NCBI GenBank assembly: GCA_963978895.1
Contig: OZ022239.1
Location: 37,996,330-38,060,329 of the forward strand
DNA: 64,000 bases
Source: Erpobdella octoculata
Taxonomy: Eukaryota > Annelida > Clitellata > Hirudinida > Erpobdellidae
Direction: 5' to 3'
This document shows, piece after piece, positions 15,801 through 27,800 of the stretch. The first letter of the stretch is position 1, and every line of letters begins with the position of its first letter. The translations under genes were made by a program, and so were the position numbers. The notes beneath the pieces are model-generated. The model did no database searches. It saw nothing but the letters and a program-made list of their open reading frames with translations, and was not told where the DNA came from.

Positions 15801-18800
15801 TTCAAATGTCATTTTGTAAACATTTCATTATGGTAATTCTAATAATTACTATTTCGTTAAGTTTCATGATTTGTTCCCATAGGTTTGTTTACACGAATTT
15901 TGTTCTGGTATTTAAAACTAATTAATCCTTAACTAATTTATATTTTAGCTGCAACTACATAAGGACATGAACATTATTCGACAATTTTTTCATATCGCAT
16001 CGCAAGGATGGAGAAATTTGTATTGGTATTAGCACGTCACGGTTAAAAACTTACAAAAGTTGTCAAACACGTTTTTTTTTTTTTAATTTAGAGACGAATT
16101 TTTAAGTTGAAACATTTAAAGGGGTAAAAATCCAATAAAAATGTTGTACGAAAAATGTAATACAATCAAAAATCTAAACTGATTTTTAGTAAATCCAGGA
16201 ACTACTTTGACTGGAACTACTGAACCTCAGTAGTTCCAGTCAAATATCCACTTGAACAAAAACAAAAAAGCATGATTTAAAAACAAACAACGGTCACGAT
16301 TTGACGATGAATGCCGGAAACTGCGTCGGCAATCGAGAGTGTTAACAAGTGAAAATTAAAAAACAAAGTTTTTTAAAAACACACTTTAATATTTTTTTTT
16401 AAATTATGCAAATCGATTTCTAAATGCAATAATAGTTTTACCATTGTTAGTTGTTAATAGTAATACTTTAGTCAACATTTTAATAAGATTTAGTCATAGT
16501 CACGATTGCCTAAAGGTTCATTTAAATGACGCTAGCGCCAGCTAGTGAATAACTTTAAATGCGTTAAAAAATATTGATATTATTTAAAATAATGATTAAA
16601 TCGTTTTAAAAACTATTGATTATTGTTTTGGCTGGTGGCTAAAGTCTATGCTGAAAGTTTCAAAATTCTAACTTCTCTAAAAGTTGGTGAAAAATCAATT
16701 TAAATATTTTGACGACAGACAGACAGAAAAATTAAGTTAAGTAAAAGTGTGTTAAAAGAACAAGAATGTGTGTACAATGTAATAAAAATGTTTTTACTGA
16801 TGTGTGTCTCAGAGAACTCAAGACGGTGCCAGTGTCTAAATCTAGATGCGATCACATATAATAAAAAATCACCTCTCTTATTCTAAACTGATACTCTCGT
16901 ATTGGCAATCCTCCAGTTTCCGGTCTTATCCATGTAACTGTATACTCAAACGGAAAATTACTTCTTGGATCTGAATTCACTATAATTGGATAAGGCGCAC
17001 CTTCAAACAAAAACCTGATTTAATCAATATAACAAATTTTGCTAGAAACTTAAACAGTTCTTACTTATATCCAGTGTTTGTCCATTAATTCTTAAAATAT
17101 CACCAATTCCTATTTCCGTTCTAGCTCTAATCAAAATTTCATAGGTGTTGCTTGGTCTTAAATATTCAATTAAAATCTTTTCACCTACGTTGAAATTTAA
17201 AATATTTTTTAAGAAGTAACAAAAATCATGAACACAAAATAATTTGAAAAGCTAACTCAAATTTGTTGGCAAAAACGTTTCAAATCACTCTACTAATATG
17301 AAATAATTTTTTCGTAATTCAATTTTATTTCATTTAAATTTTTTATCTTTGATTTGGCTGACTCCGCAAGGTCTTAGACCACATTTAGAAGCATACATGT
17401 GTGAGCTGTAAAAACCTGAATTGTCCAGTTAAGACCCCGGTTGTTACTACGGGGGTAAAACAATCTTATAGTTTTCAACGAGCCACCGGAAACCTAATAC
17501 TTCCAGAGTTTTTGAAACAAGTCACAGGAACGAAGATTGAAAACAAAAACTAAGATCTAAAGTTCTTTCAAACCGGATATCGATTATAAGGAAGCCGACT
17601 CGCGAAGAAAGTTATCCAATAGAACTGCTTTGTTGAAATCTATCATGTGGTCGGTTTTCATCCAGTGAATCTCTTAACGATGTAATGCAGAAACTATGTA
17701 TTTTTTAAGGAAGCAGTAAAACCGGAGGATGAGTTCAACTTACGCAATAGAATGATTTATCAACAACAGCATTGAATGTTGAGGTTATTTCAAGAAACAT
17801 GAATATTATTGAACATGCACTAGCTTTGGTGAACAGCGTGTAATCCGGGCTTTAAAATGGTTTGCCGTTTTATTAGAAGATCCTAAACTAAAAAATATTA
17901 TATTTTTGGACTGTTTTTTTATGAGCCGTATGTACCACAACCTCAGAAAAATTCAAATGTATTTCAAATCAAAAAAACGTGTTGTCAATTTTAAGTTGCT
18001 CAAAAACTTGTAACATAAGCTCAAGCTAGGTTTTTTCAGAGATGACCAAAGCCGTTATGAAGCCATTTGAAAATGATTGCCCCCAAAAAGACAGCTTTGC
18101 AAAACGCGCTTTGAAAGCCGAAATCAAAATTTTGGTCACAAAAGACTTTAGACTTATATTTTTGATTAGATTCATTACTATACATTTTACTATCCAATTG
18201 ATCTGAGTAGAAAATTAACTAAGCAACAAATATAAATATAAGCTTTAACCAATCAATCACTAAACTTATATAGAGCTATTTACGACGATGCGTGCAATGA
18301 ATTGTTTGAAAAAAATGTCTTCAAACCCTGACAAAAAATAGTGAGTGACAAAAAATTCGTAAAAAAGGAAGAAAATTTAAAAAAAAACAAGAGTAGAAAC
18401 AAGTAAACCGTAAAAAACTTTGTTTATTAAAAATCCTTTAAATATTTGAGATAGAAAGATACCAATTTAATGCAAATATTTTTCATAAAAACTACTTAAA
18501 CGAAAAGAAAGTATTTAGTGTAAAATTGATATCTGCAATCATGGAAAGAAAATCTGACAATTATTGATTAAATTGGTATAAAATTTCAGATCGATAGTAA
18601 TACGTGAAATGATTAAAAGTGGAATTCAAAATTCGTTGTCTTTCAGTGAACAATGACGCAATATCGCGTAAATTTTTTTTATCATAGCGTTCAACTAAAG
18701 AATTTAAAAAAAAAATTGTTTTTGTGATTGACCACCTCAAAATTAATGTTTGGTTCTCACAAGTCTATGGACCAAATTTCACATCGATTTAATAACGGGA

Positions 18801-21800
18801 AAAGAGTTTGTACTACAACAGAAAGGCGAAGTTAATATAAAGGATTAAATTTAAAAAAACGTTTAGCGAAAAAATGTTGCTTAATTGTGAAAGAATAATA
18901 ATTAAAAGTAAAATTTGTTAAGCTTAGCTTAAGAAGCCTTTTAATAAGATTATTTAAATATATACAAAAACAGTTTTTAATTTTAAAAATCCAGTTTTTA
19001 AATTATTCTAATTTTTAAAGGAAGCCAGTGCAGAAAAACAAAATAAAAAAAATATAAAAAAAGGTGCGTGAGACGAGCAGCAGAATTGAACTTAAGTAAG
19101 TGGAGAAAGGTTCGTTTCAGAAAGTTTTGGTCAAATTTTTCAATTGCTTAGACTTTCTGTTTGCAGGCTTTGAAACATATTTTTTTAATTTAAAAACGAA
19201 ACCAGTTAAAAAAATATAAAAAGCGATAAAATAAGGTATGCCTACTTAACAAAAACTTCAATTTTTATTGTTTATGAGCTGGTAAAAATAACACTAGCTA
19301 TTATGAAAAAGTCTAGTCTGTACAGTTTATTTAAAAACAACAATGAAGTTTTACCTAGTAAAAATTCTAGTATTCTGTTTTCACATTGGACCCATATTCC
19401 AAATAATGGCAGACCATAAAGCAACTCTATGGTTGGTGGAATAACAACAAGTTCTAAAGAGGTTGGTGTAGATCTAACAACCGTGGCCGCTTGAGGAGCA
19501 CCTGGGAGATCTTTAAAACAAAAGTTGTACATACATACATACATACATACATACATACATACATACATACATACATACATACATACATACATACATACAT
19601 ACATACATACATACATACATACATACATACATACATACATTGGAAATTATGTATGTAGATAATGTAGTAAAATACAAAAAATTTGAAATATTCAAATATA
19701 AATATATAAATTATAAATGTAGTAAAATAGTAAAAAGCGAACTTTCCAGAGTGAATGAATGAGTGAATGAGTGAGTGAGTGAGTGAGTGAGTGAGTGAGT
19801 GAGTGAGTGAGTGAGTGAGTGAGTGAGTGAGTGAGTGAGTGAGTGAGTGAGTGAGTGAGTGAGTGAGTGAGTGAGTGAGTGAGTGAGTGAGTGAGTGAGT
19901 GAGTGAGTGAGTGAGTGAGTGAGTGAGTGAGTGAGTGAGTGAGTGAGTGAGTGAGTGAGTGAGTGAGTGAGTGAGTGAGTGAGTGAGTGAGTGAGTGAGT
20001 GAGTGAGTGAGTGAGTGAGTGAGTGAGTGAGTGAGTGAGTGAGTGAGTGAGTGAGTGAGTGAGTGAGTGAGTGAGTGAGTGAGTGAGTGAGTGAGTGAGT
20101 GAGTGAGTGAGTGAGTGAGTGAGTGAGTGAGTGAGTGAGTGAGTGAGTGAGTGAGTGAGTGAGTGAGTGAGTGAGTGAGTGAGTGAGTGAGTGAGTGAGT
20201 GAGTGAGTGAGTGAGTGAGTGAGTGAGTGAGTGAGTGAGTGAGTGAGTGAGTGAGTGAGTGAGTGAGTGAGTGAGTGAGTGAGTGAGTGAGTGAGTGAGT
20301 GAGTGAGTGAGTGAGTGAGTGAGTGAGTGAGTGAGTGAGTGAGTGAGTGAGTGAGTGAGTGAGTGAGTGAGTGAGTGAGTGAGTGAGTGAGTGAGTGAGT
20401 GAGTGAGTGAGTGAGTGAGTGAGTGAGTGAGTGAGTGAGTGAGTGAGTGAGTGAGTGAGTGAGTGAGTGAGTGAGTGAGTGAGTGAGTGAGTGAGTGAGT
20501 GAGTGAGTGAGTGAGTGAGTGAGTGAGTGAGTGAGTGAGTGAGTGAGTGAGTGAGTGAGTGAGTGAGTGAGTGAGTGAGTGAGTGAGTGAGTGAGTGAGT
20601 GAGTGAGTGAGTGAGTGAGTGAGTGAGTGAGTGAGTGAGTGAGTGAGTGAGTGAGTGAGTGAGTGAGTGAGTGAGTGAGTGAGTGAGTGAGTGAGTGAGT
20701 GAGTGAGTGAGTGAGTGAGTGAGTGAGTGAGTGAGTGAGTGAGTGAGTGAGTGAGTGAGTGAGTGAGTGAGTGAGTGAGTGAGTGAGTGAGTGAGTGAGT
20801 GAGTGAGTGTGAGTGAGTGAGTGATGAGCGTAAATATATCAGTGTAGCACATGCTGTAACGAAAAAAACTAACTAACAGGATCGCTTCATTTGAATTGTT
20901 ATTTGATTTTGTCCGATCAAATTAGTTGCCTTGCAAACATAGTCACCGTATATATAGTATTCATCAACTTGTCGAATAGATACCTAAGAGAGTGAAAGTT
21001 AATTTAAAAAACTGAAAAAATGCTTTTAAGATCGCTAAAAAATTTTCATTGCGATAACAAACACTGCGTGCGGATTTTGGTCCAGGCACTCGTTGTTTCT
21101 AGATTAAATTATTGTAACGTGGTCCTTGCAGGCCTGCCGATGACTGCTCTTCGCCCGCTCACTGCGGTTCTTCATGCTGCTGCACGTCTTGTCGGTGGCA
21201 TCTCTCGACGGGACCACATCACGCCTCTTCTCCGCCAACTACACTGGCTCCCACTACCGGAAAGAGTGACCTTAAAACTCTGCTTACTGGTTTACAATAT
21301 CTTAACAAATCGTGCCCCTGCCTACATGACACGGATGATAAGCCTGTGCTCCTCTCATTCTGGTCGTCAACATCTACGTTCGTCCTCCCATGGTGACGCT
21401 GTCATCCCCAGAACTTGTCGAAGTTTCGGTAAACGAGCATTCGCCATTTCCGGGCCCGGTGCATGGAACCAACTATCTATCCGAAGTGCTGTTCTAAATG
21501 AGGACTTCAGAGCATTGTTAAAAAAACACTTTTTTAATTTGACATATTGTTAATGGCATTCTTAGTGCAAGACTCTTGTTTTGTTTTAGATACAATAAAT
21601 AAATAAATAAATCGTATCGTAACAAGTGAACAGTAAGAAATTTCGTTATTTCTTAATCCTTTATAATTTTGTAATTCAGTGGCTAATAATTGTTTGCAAG
21701 TAATTTTTTGATGATAATTTATCAATACTTGATATGTAAAGTATGCATTATTTGAAAATATAAAAAACTTTCGATTCAATATGGAAAAAACAATTTTTTA

Positions 21801-24800
21801 TGATAAATTTTAAATTAAAAATTGCTTTTTTAAATAAATTAAAAATTGATGGTTCATTTCTCTACAGAAAATTTGTATTTTCTTCTAATTAAAAAAAACG
21901 TAAACTTCAAAGCAATAAATATAAAGGATTTAAAAATATTAAGCAAAAGATGTTTGTTGTTACTATGACGATGAAAGTTTTTGTCGTCTTATTTCTTAAT
22001 AATGTTTGCTTTTTAAATTGAATTTTTTTCAATTAAACTATAAATTTTTGAAGTGGGTGACTTTTATAATGATCTTCCGAACTTAAAAACGCTCGTGGAC
22101 ATTCCAAGGAAATGCCATGGACATCCCCGGACAAGTGAAAGTTAATAAAAACCTATAAAATAGAATATTGTTAATTTGTTCGACTAGTCATTCATTTTTT
22201 CGTCCGTCCGTTTCTTCGTCCATTCATCCAGCTAAATATCTAATCATCCGTCTACCCATTCGCCGTCTGTGTACCCATCCATCAGTTTATTCATTTATCC
22301 ATCAGTAAATCATCTAACAATCAATGATAAATCCTATGCTAGTGGTGTATTTTCTATATAATCTGCATAAATCAACGTTTTTGTTCAACTGTCCATACAC
22401 TGCACACTGCATTTATAGATAAGCTTGAAATAGTCTAATTTTTTAGTCTAACACTTATATACACTGCTAGGCTCTGTTTTGCTAACATAAAAATTACAAA
22501 AAATCGAGTAGTTGTCAAAAAATTCTCATGTTATATAGATCTAAATGTGTTTATTACTAGGTGAAATTGCATATTGACCGCATGGTACTTCTACCAGATG
22601 TGAGAAAAAGTGACTTGTAAACAAAATAAAACGGTATTTCATTTACCTGTAAATTGCTGTTTTTATCTAAAAGATGAATTTTGAATGTTTCATTATTTTG
22701 AAGACGTTGCCCAAGCCTATACCAATCGATATTTGGTTTTGGTTCTGAAAAAATTAAGCACGTTAAATTCCTTGTTTTGCCCGCCCAATTGTAAACTACA
22801 AGAGGTATTTCTGGTGAGAAACGTGGAACAACTGGTGAAAAATTAAATAAAAAATGATAAACATTTAGTTACAAGTAAATAGAAATAAATAAAACAACAT
22901 TGTACAGTGATTGTTCCATTCCACATGTGAAAACCTCCTCTGTTTCTTGCAATACAAGTATAATTAGCCGTGTCGTCCCACTTGAGTGGATAAATAATTA
23001 AATCTAATTCTCTTGGTCCTGGTTTAACAAGCATAATTCTTCCTCCATCCTTTAAAATGTATTGCATGTTTAATTAATGGCTTTGCCATAACTAATAATA
23101 ATAATTAAAACAAGTTTATTTGTAACTATTAGGTTTTTCAGTATCGGGTCATAGTAATAGTTAATCCTACAATAAAAGATTTTTTAATTCTATCTAAAAC
23201 GAAAGGCCAAAACATTGTAGGCTAGATAAACAGTAGCCCATTAAAGTCTTAAACTCAACGTACTGCTTTTCCAGAGGTGGTCATGGATTGGGTTGGGTCC
23301 AATTTTTTGACATTTGCGTTGACTAGGTTGAGTTGAGAAAAAATTAAATATTTTTAATTAAACAAATGTTATTGTGAGCTGGGTTAGAAAATTTAAGTTT
23401 TCAGGCGGGTCGGGTTGAGAAAGTGGTGGGTTTGGTTGCCAAAATTAGACCCATATCCAATCTGCTGATTTCCCTTCTAAAATATATTCAACACTATTTT
23501 ATAATAGATTCAGCAATAGGTACTAGCATAAATTGACTAAACACAGTTTTCAAACAGTTTAATTTTAAAACTGAAATTAGTGACAAATAGAAAGTTAATC
23601 AAATTGAACCATACGTTAGATCCCATTACATATTCTTGAGATAAACCTGCTTTTTTATACGTCATTTCTGGGTCAGGGTCTCCATACGTAAGACAAACTA
23701 GAGATATTTTTAATCCTTCCGTTTGAGTAACATTTCGTACAGAAAATATTTTTGGCGGCACTATAAAGCATATATATATTAAAAATCAAATTATAATTAT
23801 ATCAATTTAAAGCAAATTATTCTGCCCAACCGACAACGTTCAATTTGGCAGTTTTGAAATCTTCTCCAACGTCATTAAAAGCTTTGCATTGATAAGATCC
23901 AGCATCTTCAGGAATAAGAGGTTGGAAAATAATTTGACCACCATCTCGATCAACCATTATTCTATCTGTACTGAAAACTACTTGAGGATTTCCATCCTAA
24001 CAATTTAGAAAAAAATTAATATCCTGCTTTTTAAAATAGAATACATTTTAGAACATGAAGTAAATTTTAATGCTTCTCAACGAACTTTGTTGAAATCAAA
24101 TTTTGCTGGAGGGAGTGATGTGGCATTACAGGAAAATGAAAACTGATGGCTAGATATTCCTTCAGAATCGAGAAATGAAACAATTTTAGGAGGCACTGCA
24201 AATAAGTACCAATGTTGAATTATATTTAAAAAGCTCAATTGTTTAAAGATATTCCCAACCTCTAACTATAACATTAATTTGAATAATGTGAATTATCCCT
24301 AACGATTCTATTTCAGCAGAACATTCGTATAAGCCGTTGTCGTTCTCTGTTATATTTTTAATTATCAATCCGTATAAATTCTGTGAATACCTTCCTCCTC
24401 CTAAAAAAAAAACAATTTCCCTTGAAACAAATCACCTTTAATGTACATTTATTTTATTTAATAATAATAATTAATAAATAATCTAGTTAATGAAATAAGC
24501 ATAAAAACGACTCTTACTCGCTACTTTGGCTACCTAATAACAAAACAAGGGAAAATAAAAAAAACAAGATTTTTTAAAAGCACACTTTTATATTTTTAAA
24601 TTATGCAAATCGATTTGTAAATGCAATGATAGTTTTACCACTGTTTAAAGCAATACTTTAGTGAACATTTTAATAAGTTGTTGTCATAGTCATGATTACC
24701 TAAAATTCATTTAATTGACGCAAGCGCCACCTGGTGAATAATTTTAAATCCATTACAAAATAAATATTGACATTTTTGAAATAATGATTAAATCGCTTCG

Positions 24801-27800
24801 GAAATATTTAAGATTGTTTTGGCGGGTGGCTTAAGTCTATGCTGAAAGTTTCAAAGTTCTAGCTTGTCTAAAAGTTGGGGGAAAATCAATTCAAACATTT
24901 TGACCCCAGACAGAGAAGTCATGTTAAGTAAAAGCGTGTAAAAACAGCCTCATCAAGCTCTGTAAGATGCGCTCTATAAATGTTCACAGTGATTGATTGA
25001 AGTGCTTTTTCGCTCAAATCGACTACAGTAGAAAAAGAACGTAAAACGTAAGCAAATCTCAATTAAACATAACTCAATACTTAAATTTTATGTTTTTGAA
25101 CCTAGATATACAATCCAAACCCAATTATTTCTGAATTTATGTAGGAGTACGAGTTTAAAACTCAAGGATAATATTTTACAAAAATTAGAAGGCCCAACGC
25201 AGTACGCATTTTTTTAAATCAGAGGAGAAGGTAACGTTTTCAGCAATCATGAATGTTTATGGCGTCATTCTTGGACTTAGTATTCAAAAACTTACCTGTA
25301 CCTGAATTTACATCGGAAGTTGAACTATGGCAGAGCAAATGCATGAAAATGAAGGAAAAGGGTGGAATAAAATTACTGCCTACTGATCTTTCTGCTGCAA
25401 TGTCCAATCATTCAAGTTGTTCCAAATTAATAAAACATGTCCTGCAAGTGTTTCAAGTGATGAACGTAGCTTCTCAACACTACAAAGAGTTAGACCTCGC
25501 TGAGAACAGGAATGACAGAAAACATACCAGTCGGATTAGCCTTACTGAACGTTAACGGAGATATTCCAGTAAATGTTGAACATGTGATTGAGCGTTTTGC
25601 GAATTTGGAAAATCGTAAACTAGGGTTTGTTATAATATGTTAAAATAATCAACCATTCAAGGTTTTGGGCACATTATTAGTCGAATAACTAAACTCTCTA
25701 GATTTTATTAATTATAATATTTTAATAATTTTAAATTACTCAAAAATAGAACTTAGAACATTATATTTATGCATTAAAATTTGAACATTTTTGTTGACAT
25801 TGCATGTTTTTTTAATTGAAGGCTGTAAAAACTATGTAAAAAATATTAAAGAAGTTTCTTTGCTTTTGCTCGAATTTTACACAAGGTAAACAGCTCATTT
25901 TAGCTTTTCTTTACTTAATAATTACTGGGGAAACAAATACATCTACACAAAAATAAAAAGACCCCCCACAACTTTTTTTATAGGTGGGCCGTAAGATGGG
26001 CGATCACCTCCATTGCTCCCCTATAGATCCGCCACTGCTACGACTACCCCTCGGTCATCGACTATTTAAAAAAAACTACTGAGAATTCCTGGATCTGCCA
26101 CTGAACACAAAGAGTACGAAGCAAAAAGTGATGGAAATTATTTAATACCACATTTACATTACAATTGTCATTTTGTGACACGCCTAAAGCCTTACACGAA
26201 GGCGAGATACAATTTATAGAAACAGTCTTTAAAAGTTTTTTTTGCACAAATGCCAATAATTTATTCAAAAAAAGCTTTCTAACCAGAAATTCTTTGACCC
26301 TTAAATCTCCAAAAAACTTCAGGGTTGGGCTGCCCGGTAACTTTACACAGAATCGTAGCATCAGTATATAATTTTGGATATTGCTCAGATGGAGCATTTT
26401 CTATTGTTATTTCTCCTTTAAATTACAATAACATTGTATAAACAATTTGAAAATACGACATTAAAAAAACAAAAACAACAACTTAAGACTTCCAAGGTAA
26501 CATTAACAGATTCCCGGTTTCCTCCAATCACTGCGGAGCATGAATAAGTACCGGCATGTTTACTTTGTATGTTTTTAAGATACAACTTGCTTGTTTGTAA
26601 AATCGATTTGTCAACATATGGAGTGCTGGAAAAAAATTAATTTCTTATTTACGTGTTTTTGACTATCAGTTCGATAATTTGTTTTTTTTTTTGGGCTGTC
26701 TCCAAGAGCTGTGATGTTCAGAAAAGCCGAAATATTTTCAGAACTACAGAAAGACTTTGTTACTTTATTTTTTCCTCTTCAAAACGCATCAAAAAGATGG
26801 AATTTGTTGACGAAACAAGAATGATAGGCGCTAAAAACTTCTCCGAATGTAATTTTCTAGTAAATATGTCAACTTTTATTATTCAGTTTTCGTTTTTTGT
26901 ACTCGCTTTCAGTCGTTCAACGCTCATGGACGCCATTGTTTTTTGGTAGCAGTTTTTTCTTAGTCTCAGATACTTGGCATCACTACAAGTAGTTTTACAC
27001 AACCTGGTCAAAACGGTCTTTTTAACAGGTTTTTGCATGGTTTGCCGCAGAACATCAAAGACACCATTTATGCAAGTAATGGCTGTCCGGGAGATATTTG
27101 AAGGCAAAAAAACTATGAGAATATAACATTTTACTGAATTTTTAGTGCATCAGAATTGGCATGAAAAAATGGTAAAGAACTAATAGATCAAAGTATTTGA
27201 AAAAAATAAACTCTCAAGGCATGCTTTTGCGGATGGTCCAGAAAAATATTGCAGAAGCAACATTTTTGTTTTATTCCTAGAATGTTTAATTGACCAGTTA
27301 AAGGCACGATTTTTAAAAGCGGACAATTTTCCAAAATGGGCCCAACTGCTAAAACTTATCCAAATATCCATGAATACAACATCGCTGTACAGAATCTTAA
27401 AAAAACAATAGAATTGTTTAAGTCTGGCTTAAACCGTTCCTGATTGGAGGTTAAGACATGAATGATTCTTGTCTAGAAATTCCCAATAAAAAATATCTAC
27501 CAAGGGACTTCAAAAAAGCTATTCATTCTCAAGGGAACAAAACTTTTGCCATCTGTCAGAGTCGGATTGGGGTAGTTTTAGGGGCCGTGCCATTTATACA
27601 ACCAAAGGGCCCCCTTAGTTTTTTGGCTAGGGCCATCTTAAGTTAGGCCTACATGTATATGCAAGACAAGAGTTTTGTTCTTCTAATTTATTGGAACTCA
27701 CGTGACTGAGACTAAGTTCAAAGAATCGAAGTTACACTTTAATTAATTTGCACAATTGTTTGCACAGTGTATTTTAATTTTTTCTATCAATGAAACGCAT

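Noticed and set aside
19692..20852. A 386-codon open frame of THSL repeats
   Set aside because: It is only the minus-strand reading of the GAGT microsatellite; all frames of that array are open.
21020..21553. A 177-codon plus-strand host gene
   Set aside because: Its motifs are the C-terminus of a CR1/L2-like LINE ORF2, it ends in an (AAAT)n tail and it interrupts another repeat.
23272..23467. Short hAT element (CAGAGGTGGTCATGG to CAATCTGCTG)
   Set aside because: The termini pair poorly and the flanks (TGCTTTTC versus ATTTCCCT) do not give a duplication.
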